A stretch of 64,000 bases of DNA from Rhodophyticola porphyridii (GTDB lineage Bacteria > Pseudomonadota > Alphaproteobacteria > Rhodobacterales > Rhodobacteraceae). The stretch covers positions 62,001-126,000 of the forward strand of contig NZ_RCNT01000001.1 in the NCBI RefSeq assembly GCF_003688285.1. Reading direction: 5' to 3'. Below are positions 1 through 8,019 of the stretch, in pieces. The translations under genes were made by a program, and so were the position numbers. Each line of letters opens with the position of its first letter. Position 1 is the stretch's first letter. A model generated the notes under the pieces. The model was given only the letters and a program-made list of their open reading frames with translations. It had not been told where the DNA came from and ran no database searches.

Positions 1-1669
1 GGCGGCGCTTTTGCCGGGGCAGCGTCTGGTCAGCCGCGAGGGGGATTTGTGGCGATGGGACGGGTTCGCGCTGCCTGCGTCCGAGGGGTCTTCCACTGCT
101 GCGCGGCGGTTAAGCCAGGTCAACCGGCTGAACGACCTGTCCGCTGAGTTGGAACGCGCGACCAAGGCTGCCGACCGGGCCCGCGCGACCCATGAAAGCA
201 ACGCGGTCCGTCTGGCCGACCTGACCGGCGCCGACAAGGCTGCTCGGGAGGCCCGGCGCGCCGCCGATGCGCAGGTCGCCGAGGCGAGCCGAGCCTTCAG
301 CCGGGCCGAGGCCGAACGCAACATTCTGGCCGGGCGCCTTGAAACCCTGCGGCAGGCCGCGCGGCGCCACGAGGAGGAGGCCGCCAATGCCCGACGCGAC
401 CTGAGCGAGGCCATGGCCGCACAGGCCGGGCTGGACGATCTGGAGACTGTCCGCGCCCAGGTTGCGGATACCAAGACGACAGTCGAGGCCGCGCGCCTGA
501 CGATGCTTGCCCGGCGGACCGGGTTCGACGAATTGAAACGCGACGGCGAGGCGCGCGCCAAGCGGATCGCCCAGATCGCGGGCGAACTGGAAACCTGGCG
601 CAAGCGGCTGGCCACGGCCGAGACCCGGATCGCGGAGCTGAACAGCCGCAAGACCGCGTCGGAGGCCGAGCTGGACTCCGCCAGCGCCCTGCCTGCGGAG
701 ATCGCGGCACGCCGGGACGCGCTGGCCGGCACAATCGCCGAGGCGGAGACGCGCCGCGCTGTGGCGGCGGACGCGCTTTCGACTGCGGAAACCGCGCTCA
801 AATCCGCCGTTGCCGCCGAGCGGGAGGCGGAACGCGCGGCTTCCGACGCGCGGGAGGCCCGCGCTCGTGCCGAGGCCCGCCGCGATGCCGCCGCCGAGGC
901 CGTGGCCCAATCCGCCGACCGGATCATGGACGAGATGGAACTGACCCCGGACAGGCTTCTGGAAAGCCTCGATGCCGATCCCGAAAAGCTGCCCGGGGCC
1001 GAGCGGGTGGAAAGCGATGTCGTTCGGCTGCGGCGTCAGCGGGATGCGCTGGGTGCCGTGAACTTGCGCGCCGAGGAGGATGCGGAAGCTGTGCGGGAGG
1101 AGCATGACACGCTGGAGGCCGAAAAGCTCGACCTGGAAGAGGCGATCAAGAAATTGCGGGCCGGTATCGCGGCGCTGAACCGGGAGGGGCGCGAACGGCT
1201 ACTGACCGCCTTCGAAGAGGTCAATCGCAACTTCGGCGTGTTGTTCACGCATCTGTTCGGGGGCGGCGAGGCCAAGCTCGTGCTGGTGGAAAGCGACGAT
1301 CCGCTGGAGGCCGGACTGGAGATCCTGTGCCAGCCGCCGGGCAAGAAGCTTTCCACCCTGTCCCTGCTGTCCGGTGGTGAACAGACGCTGACAGCGCTTG
1401 CGCTGATCTTCGCAGTGTTTCTGGCTAACCCGGCGCCGATTTGCGTACTGGACGAGGTCGACGCGCCGCTGGACGATGCCAATGTCGCGCGATTCTGCGA
1501 TCTGCTGGACGAGATGTGCCGACGCACCGACACGCGCTTCCTGATCATCACCCACCATGCGGTGACCATGTCGCGCATGGATCGGTTGTTCGGGGTCACC
1601 ATGGCCGAACAGGGTGTCAGCCAACTGGTCAGCGTCGATCTGAAGAAGGCCGAGCAGATGGTGGCCTAA
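1..1669 (+). CDS. smc: Chromosome segregation protein SMC, C-terminal part (5' truncated by window)
   Basis: The reading frame is already open at the window edge (codons from base 2), so only the last ~555 residues are seen of a protein that is normally about 1150 aa. The order fits the C-terminal half of SMC: the end of the hinge (LPGQRLVSREGDLWRWDGF), about 370 residues of Ala/Glu/Arg-rich coiled coil, then the C-terminal ATPase lobe with the ABC signature LSLLSGGEQTL, Walker B with D-loop (CVLDEVDAPLDDANV) and the switch motif FLIITHHAVTMSR. SMC homodimers with ScpAB compact and segregate the nucleoid in the cytoplasm. The gene ends convergently, 6 bp from the permease gene. Family assignment is very secure. 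Confidence 0.96.
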   Translation, partial: AALLPGQRLVSREGDLWRWDGFALPASEGSSTAARRLSQVNRLNDLSAELERATKAADRARATHESNAVRLADLTGADKAAREARRAADAQVAEASRAFSRAEAERNILAGRLETLRQAARRHEEEAANARRDLSEAMAAQAGLDDLETVRAQVADTKTTVEAARLTMLARRTGFDELKRDGEARAKRIAQIAGELETWRKRLATAETRIAELNSRKTASEAELDSASALPAEIAARRDALAGTIAEAETRRAVAADALSTAETALKSAVAAEREAERAASDAREARARAEARRDAAAEAVAQSADRIMDEMELTPDRLLESLDADPEKLPGAERVESDVVRLRRQRDALGAVNLRAEEDAEAVREEHDTLEAEKLDLEEAIKKLRAGIAALNREGRERLLTAFEEVNRNFGVLFTHLFGGGEAKLVLVESDDPLEAGLEILCQPPGKKLSTLSLLSGGEQTLTALALIFAVFLANPAPICVLDEVDAPLDDANVARFCDLLDEMCRRTDTRFLIITHHAVTMSRMDRLFGVTMAEQGVSQLVSVDLKKAEQMVA

Positions 1670-1675
1670 GGCGAG

Positions 1676-3037
1676 TTAGAAACTGCCGAACAGGCCGCCA
1701 AGCGTGAGCACCACGATCAGTGCCAGTGTCGGGATCGCGACGGCCACCATGAACACATCCGCATAGCTTTCCTTGTGGCTCAGGCGGCCGATGGCGAAAA
1801 GGGTGATCACCGCGCCGTTATGGGGCAGGGCGTCGAGACCGCCGGTGGCGATCGACATCACACGGTGCATCAGCGACGGTTCGATCCCGGCCGCCTCGGC
1901 GCTTGCCACATACTGATCGCCAAGCGCGTCGAGGGCGATGCTCATCCCGCCCGAGGCAGACCCGGTGATCCCGGCCAGGATCGCCGAGGAGGCGGCAAGG
2001 GAAATCAGCGGCCCGCCGGGTAGCGCGGCCACGGCATCGCGGACCATTTCGAAGGCGGGAAGACCCGCGGCGACCGCACCGAAACCGACGAGGGCGCTGG
2101 TGTTGAAGATCGGTAGAAGCGAGGCTTCGGCCCCCCGGCTGAGAGAGTTGGCCGGCTGGTCGAGCGTTCGATTGAAAAGCGCCATCGCCAGCAGGATGCT
2201 GCAGATCAGCGCCGCGATGATCGACCAGATCCCGATCAGAGCGCCTGCATCGGTGTTGCCCCAACGCGGATCGGCCAGATAGCTGGTATCGAGCCCGGGC
2301 AGCAGGATGGTGCTGAACACGAAGTTCAGGATCAGCACCGACAGGATCGGGCTGAGCGCCAACCAAAGCGGCATCGGCTTGCGGATCAGCGGCTGGCTCG
2401 GGGTGTCTTCCACGATTTCCGTCCCGCGCGGCGGGCTTTCGAAATGCTCGCCCGCGGCCCTGAGCGTGCGGGCGCGCCGGGCGAGCCAGAACAGGCCGAA
2501 TCCCGCCATGATGAGCCCGGCGATGATGCCAAGCCCAGGTGCGGCGAAGGCGGTGGTGCCGAAATACGGCATCGGTATCGCGTTCTGGATCGCGGGCGTC
2601 CCGGGAAGGGCAGTCATCGTGAACGTAAAGGCGCCAAGCGCAATGGAGGCCGGGATCAGCCGTCGCGGCAGGTCCGCGCTGCGAAAGAGCGCCATGGCCA
2701 GCGGGTAGATCGCGAAGGCGACCACGAAAAGCGACACACCGCCATAGGTCAGGATCGCGCAGGAAATCACCACTGCCGGGATCGCCTGTTGCTGGCCGAG
2801 GGCGCGCACGATGCCATCGGCCACGCGGCGGGCCGCGCCGCTGTCCTCCATGATCCGGCCGAAGACCGCCCCAAGCAGAAACAGCAGGAAGTAGGAGATG
2901 ATGAAGCCACCGGTCGCGGGCATGAAGCGTTGGGTGAGACTGGCCAGAAGCGGCTCTCCGGCCATGCCGGCGGCAAGCAACGCCATCACAGGCGACAGGA
3001 TCAGAACCGAAACTCCCCGCCAGGCGAGCCAGATCAA
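1676..3037 (-). CDS. GntP-type (gluconate:H+ symporter-like) permease, start uncertain
   Basis: This is a polytopic inner-membrane protein of 453 aa from the first usable start, with about 11-12 hydrophobic segments. It has the repeated glycine/alanine-rich helices of the GntP/citrate carrier superfamily (ALPGTPAIQN, GSASGGMSIALDALG and the C-terminal GGLDALPHNGAVITL). It probably imports an organic acid, but the substrate cannot be read from sequence. The start is odd: TTG at 3037 is the only ATG/GTG/TTG after the in-frame stop at 3163-3161, yet the codons just upstream still encode a good transmembrane helix (AAILTLATILIPLTLL), suggesting a non-canonical start (ATC or CTG near 3071-3076, behind a GGAG) or a sequence error. 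It lies downstream of the transglycosylase gene in the same frame. Confidence 0.75.
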   Translation of the reverse strand: MIWLAWRGVSVLILSPVMALLAAGMAGEPLLASLTQRFMPATGGFIISYFLLFLLGAVFGRIMEDSGAARRVADGIVRALGQQQAIPAVVISCAILTYGGVSLFVVAFAIYPLAMALFRSADLPRRLIPASIALGAFTFTMTALPGTPAIQNAIPMPYFGTTAFAAPGLGIIAGLIMAGFGLFWLARRARTLRAAGEHFESPPRGTEIVEDTPSQPLIRKPMPLWLALSPILSVLILNFVFSTILLPGLDTSYLADPRWGNTDAGALIGIWSIIAALICSILLAMALFNRTLDQPANSLSRGAEASLLPIFNTSALVGFGAVAAGLPAFEMVRDAVAALPGGPLISLAASSAILAGITGSASGGMSIALDALGDQYVASAEAAGIEPSLMHRVMSIATGGLDALPHNGAVITLFAIGRLSHKESYADVFMVAVAIPTLALIVVLTLGGLFGSF

Positions 3038-3160
3038 CAGGGTCAGCGGGATCAGGATGGTGGCAAGCGTCAGGATCGCGGCTCCGAAATGGGGTCGGAG
3101 CCACTCTGCCGGTCTGGGGGCCGGCGAAAACCAGTCGAAATGCCGCAGTGCGGCGGAAGC

Positions 3161-4336
3161 TCAGAGCGCGCGCAGCAGTTCCACCGTCGGCCAGGCATCC
3201 GCCGGCAGGCCGAGGCGCTGCTGTTCGGCCTGCACGGCCGCTCGGGTCATCCGGCCCAGAATGCCATCGACCCCGCCCACGTCATGGCCGCGCGCCACGA
3301 GCCGCTGCTGCAGCTGGCGCATCTGGTCGGGGCTGAGCCCGCCGGTGGCGCCGCCCGCGTTGTAAACCGGCGCGCCCTCCAGGCGTGTGGCGAAATATGC
3401 GGCGGTGGTCACATAGACAAAGCTTTGATTCCATTCGAAGAACACATTGAAATTAGGGTATGCGAGGAAGGCCGGACCGTTGCGGCCCTGAGGCAGGAGA
3501 ACGGAGGCCTGAAGGTTGCGGCCCGGCAGGCTTCCGGTTCTGGCGCGAATGCCAGCCGCCTCCCATTCCGATACCCGGCGGGTGGTGTCGAGGCCGGTCT
3601 GCGCCCAGTCCAGGTTGTCGGGCACAGTGATCTCGACCAGCCAGGGCTCGTTCGCGCGCCAGCCAAGTCCGCGCAGCATGTTGGCACCGGACAGGAGCGC
3701 ATCGGCCGGCGAGGTTTTCAGGGTGACATGCCCGTCGCCGTCACCGTCGACACCCCGGGTCAGGATATCTTCGGGGAGCATCTGCACCATGCCGATTTCC
3801 CCCGCCCAGGCCCCGGTGGTCGTGGCCGGGTCAAAATCGCCGTTCTCGAAGAGTTCCAGCGCCGCGAAGATCTGCGGGCGGAAAAGCTGCGGGCGGCGGC
3901 AATCATGAGACAGCGTCACCAGCGCGTTCAACGTGTTGAAATCGCCCTGAACCGCCCCGTAATCCGTCTCCAGTGCCCAAAAGGCCAGAAGCACCCCGCG
4001 GGAGACGCCGAATTGCCTCTCGGCCACGTCGAAGACGGCGTCGTAGCGCTGGCTGTTGCGGGCCCCGTTTGTGATCCTGTTCTGACTGATCACCCGGCGT
4101 GAAAATTCAGTAAAGGGCAGTTGGAACACCCCCTGCCGGCGATCGGCATTGATCACCGACTGGTCGAACCGGACCGAGCGGAAGAACGCATCGACATTCG
4201 CCTGGGAATGGCCCCGGCTGACCGCTTCGGAGCGCAGACCGTTGACGAAGCTGCTGAAATCCCCGCCGCATTGCTGGGCGAGGGCGGGCGCCGCGCTGAG
4301 CGTGACGGCGAGAAGGGCGGCGGACCAAATGCGCAT
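3161..4336 (-). CDS. Lytic murein transglycosylase, MltB family (SLT_2) with peptidoglycan-binding domain
   Basis: This 391 aa periplasmic enzyme would cleave the MurNAc-GlcNAc bond with anhydro-ring formation. A signal peptide covers residues 1-20 and ends ALA|Q. The SLT_2 catalytic domain spans roughly residues 25-325, with the catalytic Glu123 in FWALETDYG and the GEIGMVQMLPEDI loop. A Ca-loop-like DGDGDGH motif lies near residue 195. Residues ~335-391 form a PG_binding_1 domain (QLQQRLVARGHDVGGVDGILG). The ATG follows closely after a non-coding stretch and fits the signal peptide. A second protein of the same architecture lies at 12827-14176, so these are paralogues in one window. The family is secure; the exact physiological role (growth, division or flagellum insertion) is unknown. 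Confidence 0.9.
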   Translation of the reverse strand: MRIWSAALLAVTLSAAPALAQQCGGDFSSFVNGLRSEAVSRGHSQANVDAFFRSVRFDQSVINADRRQGVFQLPFTEFSRRVISQNRITNGARNSQRYDAVFDVAERQFGVSRGVLLAFWALETDYGAVQGDFNTLNALVTLSHDCRRPQLFRPQIFAALELFENGDFDPATTTGAWAGEIGMVQMLPEDILTRGVDGDGDGHVTLKTSPADALLSGANMLRGLGWRANEPWLVEITVPDNLDWAQTGLDTTRRVSEWEAAGIRARTGSLPGRNLQASVLLPQGRNGPAFLAYPNFNVFFEWNQSFVYVTTAAYFATRLEGAPVYNAGGATGGLSPDQMRQLQQRLVARGHDVGGVDGILGRMTRAAVQAEQQRLGLPADAWPTVELLRAL

Positions 4337-4398
4337 TGGGAAATCCTGTTTTTTGCGAACGTCGGCAGATTAGCAAGGTTGCGTAGGCTGGCAAACCG

Positions 4399-5301
4399 TC
4401 AGAACAGCGCGAGGGCGAAAACAAGCCCAAGCATCAGCGCCCATGTTCGCCAAAGCACGCCTATGGCGGCGTCGATGTCGCGCGGCCCGGGGTCCTTGCG
4501 GCCGGACTCATTCACGTAGGGAAACGCCTTGCGCTCTCCGTGATAGCTGCGCGGACCGGACAGCGCGATGCCCAGAACGCCCGCCATCGCCGCCTCGGGC
4601 CAGCCCGCGTTGGGGGACCGGTGCATCCACGCCTCGCGGCGGGCGATGTGCCAGGCCTGCGGGGCGCCGTGGGCCATGGCGATAAGAAGCGCGGTGAGCC
4701 TTGCGGGCACCCAGTTCAGAACATCGTCCAGCCGGGCGGCAGCCCACCCGAATTGCGCATGCCGGGCGGTGCGATGGCCGATCATGCTGTCGGCGGTGTT
4801 CACGATCTTGTAGATCAAAATGCCCGGCAACCCGAGCGCAAGAAACCAGAATGCCGGCGCCACCACCCCGTCGGAGAGGTTTTCGGCGGCGCTTTCGATG
4901 GCCGCGCGGGCGATCTCCGGCTCGGTCATGGCGCGGGTGTCGCGCCCGACGATCATTGCCACGGTCCGGCGCCCGGGCAGGGAGCCGTACCGCAGTGCAT
5001 CGGCCACCGCCTGCACGTGCTGCACGAGGCTGCGCTGCGCCAGAAGGATGGCCGCGCCAAGGGTGGACCAGAGCCAGCCAAGAGGCAGGGCATTCGCGAT
5101 CACACCGATCATGGTCGCCAGACCGATCAGCCCTGCGAGTGCGAAAATGCCTTTCGCCACGCGGTTTGAACCGGTGTTGAAGCGGGTATCGCACCAGCCG
5201 ACCGCGCGCCCCATCAGAACCGCGGGATGCGGGATGCGCGACCAGAGCCAGCGCGGCTCCCCCAAAATCGCGTCCAGCAAGAGAGCGAAGAACAGGCTCA
5301 T
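4399..5301 (-). CDS. cobD: Adenosylcobinamide-phosphate synthase (CobD/CbiB)
   Basis: This 300 aa multi-spanning inner-membrane protein joins the aminopropanol arm to adenosylcobyric acid in cobalamin biosynthesis. Family hallmarks are the N-terminus LDAILGEPRWLWSRIPHPAV, the central ESAAENLSDGVVAPAFW segment and the downstream KIVNTADSMIGHR motif. Its start codon overlaps the end of the upstream PLP-enzyme gene by 4 bp, so the two are translationally coupled. They act on successive or parallel steps of the same side chain. The symbol follows the Pseudomonas/Rhodobacter nomenclature (CbiB in Salmonella). Confidence 0.92.
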   Translation of the reverse strand: MSLFFALLLDAILGEPRWLWSRIPHPAVLMGRAVGWCDTRFNTGSNRVAKGIFALAGLIGLATMIGVIANALPLGWLWSTLGAAILLAQRSLVQHVQAVADALRYGSLPGRRTVAMIVGRDTRAMTEPEIARAAIESAAENLSDGVVAPAFWFLALGLPGILIYKIVNTADSMIGHRTARHAQFGWAAARLDDVLNWVPARLTALLIAMAHGAPQAWHIARREAWMHRSPNAGWPEAAMAGVLGIALSGPRSYHGERKAFPYVNESGRKDPGPRDIDAAIGVLWRTWALMLGLVFALALF

Positions 5302-6263
5302 GGCCGGCCCGGGTCGCCGATTGCGGCCTCCAGCCGTTGCCAGTGGTCGGGATGCGGAAGGCCAAGGCGGATCCAGCGGCTGGAATAGGGGAAGATGCGC
5401 GTCCAGATACGGTGCCGGGCAAGGCGGGTTTGCCAGGCGCGCGCGTCAGCGACATCGTAAAGCCGGAAGAGAGATGTGCCGCCGGCAAGCGTTGCGCCGG
5501 CACCGGCCATCAGGGCGTCCATCCGTACGGCGTCCGCGGCAAGCCGTCTGCGGGTCTCCTCCGCCCAGGCATCGTCGCTCAGCGCACGTGCCGCGATATG
5601 CAGCGCCGGGCCGGAGACGGGCCACGGCCCGAGCCTCTCCGCAAGCTGTGCCAGGGTTTCGGGCCGCGCGATCGCGAAGCCAAGACGCAGCCCCGCGAGC
5701 CCCCAGAACTTGCCGAAGCTCTTCAGGACAAGTGTGCCCGGTCGCCGGGCCAGCCCGATCAGTGTGCGCTCGGGCGTGACGTCGCAGAAGCTTTCGTCGA
5801 TCACGGTCAGCGCGCGCGGCGGGATCTCCGCCGCATCCAGCATCCGGCCATCGGGGTTGTTGGGCTGGACGATGACTTGCGCATCGCCCGCGCGCCCCAG
5901 CTGCCAGCCTGCCGCGCGAAACGCCGCCTCATGTTCGTTATATGTGGGGCCGTTGATGGTGACCTTGGCCGCCGGGGCAAGCCGCGGCAGATGGGCGATC
6001 AGCGCCGAGGCCCCCGGGGCCGCCAGAATATCCGTCCCGTCCGGAAGACCCCAGAACCGGCGCGCCTGGGTCAGAAGTGCGTCCATGGCCCGGACATCGG
6101 GCAGGGCCTCCCACGCCGCCTTGGGAACATCGCCAACCGGATATGGCACCGGGTTGATGCCGGTCGACAGATCCAGCCACTCGTGCCGCCGCCCGCCAAA
6201 GCGGCGGGCGGCGGCATCGATCCCGCCGCCGTGATCGCGTTTTGTGTGAGCCGGCCCTGTCAT
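5298..6263 (-). CDS. cobC: Threonine-phosphate decarboxylase-like PLP enzyme of cobalamin biosynthesis (CobC)
   Basis: This 321 aa fold-type I aminotransferase-like protein is expected to make (R)-1-amino-2-propanol phosphate for the nucleotide loop of B12 (Salmonella name CobD, Pseudomonas name CobC). Visible features are the Gly/Ala turn ILAAPGASALIAHLPRLAP, the PNNPDG motif, the Asp of VIDESFCDV, and the PLP-binding lysine in VLKSFGKFWGLAGLRLGF. It is the first gene of a two-gene minus-strand unit with cobD (4 bp overlap). The rest of the cob pathway is not in the window. Assignment as the cobalamin enzyme, rather than histidinol-phosphate aminotransferase, rests on the neighbour and on the short length. 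Confidence 0.88.
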   Translation of the reverse strand: MTGPAHTKRDHGGGIDAAARRFGGRRHEWLDLSTGINPVPYPVGDVPKAAWEALPDVRAMDALLTQARRFWGLPDGTDILAAPGASALIAHLPRLAPAAKVTINGPTYNEHEAAFRAAGWQLGRAGDAQVIVQPNNPDGRMLDAAEIPPRALTVIDESFCDVTPERTLIGLARRPGTLVLKSFGKFWGLAGLRLGFAIARPETLAQLAERLGPWPVSGPALHIAARALSDDAWAEETRRRLAADAVRMDALMAGAGATLAGGTSLFRLYDVADARAWQTRLARHRIWTRIFPYSSRWIRLGLPHPDHWQRLEAAIGDPGRP

Positions 6264-6284
6264 GGAGCCGGTTGAACCTGATTT

Positions 6285-7274
6285 TCAGGCCGCCTGCAAC
6301 GCCTCCCGCCCATGGGGCTCGGCCCAGTCGATCACCGGGTTGATCGGAATGATGCGGTGCGGATTGATGCTGTCATGGCTGTAGTGATAATGCCGCACGA
6401 TGTGATCGAAATGGATCGTGTCCGCGACACCCGGCCATTGATAGAGTTCCCGCGTGTAGGCCCAGAGGTTCGGGTAATCGACGATGCGCCGCCGGTTGCA
6501 TTTGAAATGCAAGTGGTAGACCTGATCGAAACGGACAAGCGTTGTCAGCAGGCGCCAGTCCGCCTCGGTCACCTGATCGCCGGCCAGATAGCGGGTTTTC
6601 GACAGCATCCCCTCGACCCATCCCAAAGCCTCGAAAAGCGCGGTGACGGCGGTATCATAGGCGTGTTGCGAGGTGGCGAAACCGGATTTGTAGACCCCGT
6701 TGTTGATATCGGAATAGACGCGCGCATTGATGCTGTCGATCTGCTCGCGCAGCGGTTCGGGGTAGAAATCCTGCGTGTCGCCTGTGATGTCGTTGAAGGC
6801 GGCGTTGAACATGCGGATGATTTCGGCGCTTTCGTTGGAGACGATGGTTTCCCGCTCCTTGTCCCACAGGATCGGGACGGTCACCCGGCCTGTCATGTCG
6901 GACTTCGCGCGCAGATAGATATCCCGCGCGAAGGGCAGGCCGAACAGTCGGTCTCCCGTCGCGCCGTCGAAATCCGTATCGAAGGTCCAGCCCTCGGACA
7001 GCATGTCGGGATGCACGACCGAGATGTCGATGTGATCCTCCAGCCCTTTCAGCGCGCGGAAAATCAGGGTCCGGTTGGCCCAGGGGCAGGCATGGGAGAC
7101 ATAAAGATGATAGCGCCCGCTTTCGGCCTTGAACCCGCCCTCGCCCGAGGGGCCAGCGCTGCCATCTGCGGTGATCCAGTTGCGAAACTGCGCCTCCTGA
7201 CGCTTGAAGGCGCCATCCGTCGACTCGGTCTCGTACCACTTGTCCTGCCATTCGCCGTCGACCAAAAGGCCCAT
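6285..7274 (-). CDS. yqjG: Glutathionyl-hydroquinone reductase (YqjG/PcpF-type, Xi-class GST)
   Basis: This cytoplasmic enzyme reduces S-glutathionyl-hydroquinones to hydroquinones using glutathione. The 329 aa length and layout match E. coli YqjG. Catalytic Cys63 sits in SHACPWANRT. The thioredoxin-like region continues with DKERETIVSNESAEIIRMFN, and the helical C-terminal domain contains RYLAGDQVTEADWRLLTTLVRF. I chose the ATG at 7274 because it is preceded by AGAGGAG at good spacing and begins MGLLVDGEW like the family; the frame stays open upstream but that part is not family-like. It is transcribed divergently from the small gene at 7479. Confidence 0.93.
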   Translation of the reverse strand: MGLLVDGEWQDKWYETESTDGAFKRQEAQFRNWITADGSAGPSGEGGFKAESGRYHLYVSHACPWANRTLIFRALKGLEDHIDISVVHPDMLSEGWTFDTDFDGATGDRLFGLPFARDIYLRAKSDMTGRVTVPILWDKERETIVSNESAEIIRMFNAAFNDITGDTQDFYPEPLREQIDSINARVYSDINNGVYKSGFATSQHAYDTAVTALFEALGWVEGMLSKTRYLAGDQVTEADWRLLTTLVRFDQVYHLHFKCNRRRIVDYPNLWAYTRELYQWPGVADTIHFDHIVRHYHYSHDSINPHRIIPINPVIDWAEPHGREALQAA

Positions 7275-7424
7275 ATCCGCGCTCCTCTCTTTTTGCTCAC
7301 TGGGCAGAGGTAGTGCCCGGGGCCGCCGGGGGAAACAGGAACCGGCGCAGGGAGACATCGGCAGGAATGCACAGGCCGACTGTGGCCAAGCGGTGACGCC
7401 TGCCCGTGCCGTTCAGGGAAAATC

Positions 7425-7459
7425 TTGACGGAACGCATGGTTACGACATCTTAACCATG
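7425..7459 (+). promoter_or_regulatory. Candidate promoter with an overlapping dyad resembling CtrA half-sites
   Basis: A -35-like TTGACG (7425-7430) is followed after 17-18 bp by a weak -10 (ATCTTA/TCTTAA, 7448-7454). The spacer and -10 are covered by a perfect 8-bp inverted repeat, CATGGTTA (7436-7443) and TAACCATG (7452-7459). The right arm contains TTAACCAT, the half-site associated with the alphaproteobacterial cell-cycle regulator CtrA, and the left arm is its near-complete inverse. The site is 20 bp before the start at 7479 and lies in the gap shared with the divergent yqjG-like gene. Promoter and operator function are inferred. Confidence 0.5.
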
Positions 7460-7478
7460 TCTGGGGAAAGGTGCTGCC

Positions 7479-7829
7479 ATGACCGGTTTTTTGCCCAAAG
7501 AAGTGCTTGATGGCCTCAATGCGGCCCGCAAACGCGACATGAAACGCCGCGCACGCCGCAGGGTTCACGTGGGCGAAAACGTGTATCCGATTCTCGATTA
7601 CGCGGATGAAGGCTTTGCCGTGGATGCGGAAAATGCACCAAATCTGCGGGGTCTGGTGGATATCTATGACGGGCCGCAGCATCTCTATCAGGCGCTGATC
7701 GTCGCCTCAGCCCGGGACGGGGACCTGATGCGCTATGAATACAAGCGCAATACCCCCGCCGTGCATCACGCTCCGGTGGATTTCGAGCGGACGGATACGA
7801 GCCCGATCGCGTTGCTGACACAGGGGTAG
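7479..7829 (+). CDS. Small conserved-looking protein of unknown function
   Basis: The product has 116 aa, is soluble and carries no signal peptide or membrane segment. The N-terminus is strongly basic (ARKRDMKRRARRRVHVG) and the rest is mixed, ending in an acidic/neutral tail. The basic patch could bind nucleic acid or an acidic protein partner; this is inference only. The ATG follows GGGGAAAGG at a suitable distance. It stands alone on the plus strand behind a dyad-bearing promoter, so it is probably individually regulated. I recognise no domain; a PilZ-like or ribosome-associated role would be speculation. Confidence 0.65.
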   Translation: MTGFLPKEVLDGLNAARKRDMKRRARRRVHVGENVYPILDYADEGFAVDAENAPNLRGLVDIYDGPQHLYQALIVASARDGDLMRYEYKRNTPAVHHAPVDFERTDTSPIALLTQG

Positions 7830-8019
7830 CCCGGCAATCGGCGATTCGCGATGTATCGGGGGCAAACCGGTTGCTATCTGCACAATTCTTGCGCCAACTC
7901 GCCTTCAGGCCGAAGAAACTCCGCCCATAGCGTATGCAGAGCGTCAAAGCTGCGAAGTAATTCCGGTCTGCCGCCCCTAAACTTGCTAGGACAAACATGG
8001 CCATCGGAGTGCGCGAAAG

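Noticed and set aside
2444-4102. Long plus-strand open frame (552 codons) opposite the permease and transglycosylase genes
   Set aside because: It is antisense to two well-supported genes, has a low-complexity Arg/Gly/Gln-rich composition and no domain, as expected from codon bias in high-GC DNA.
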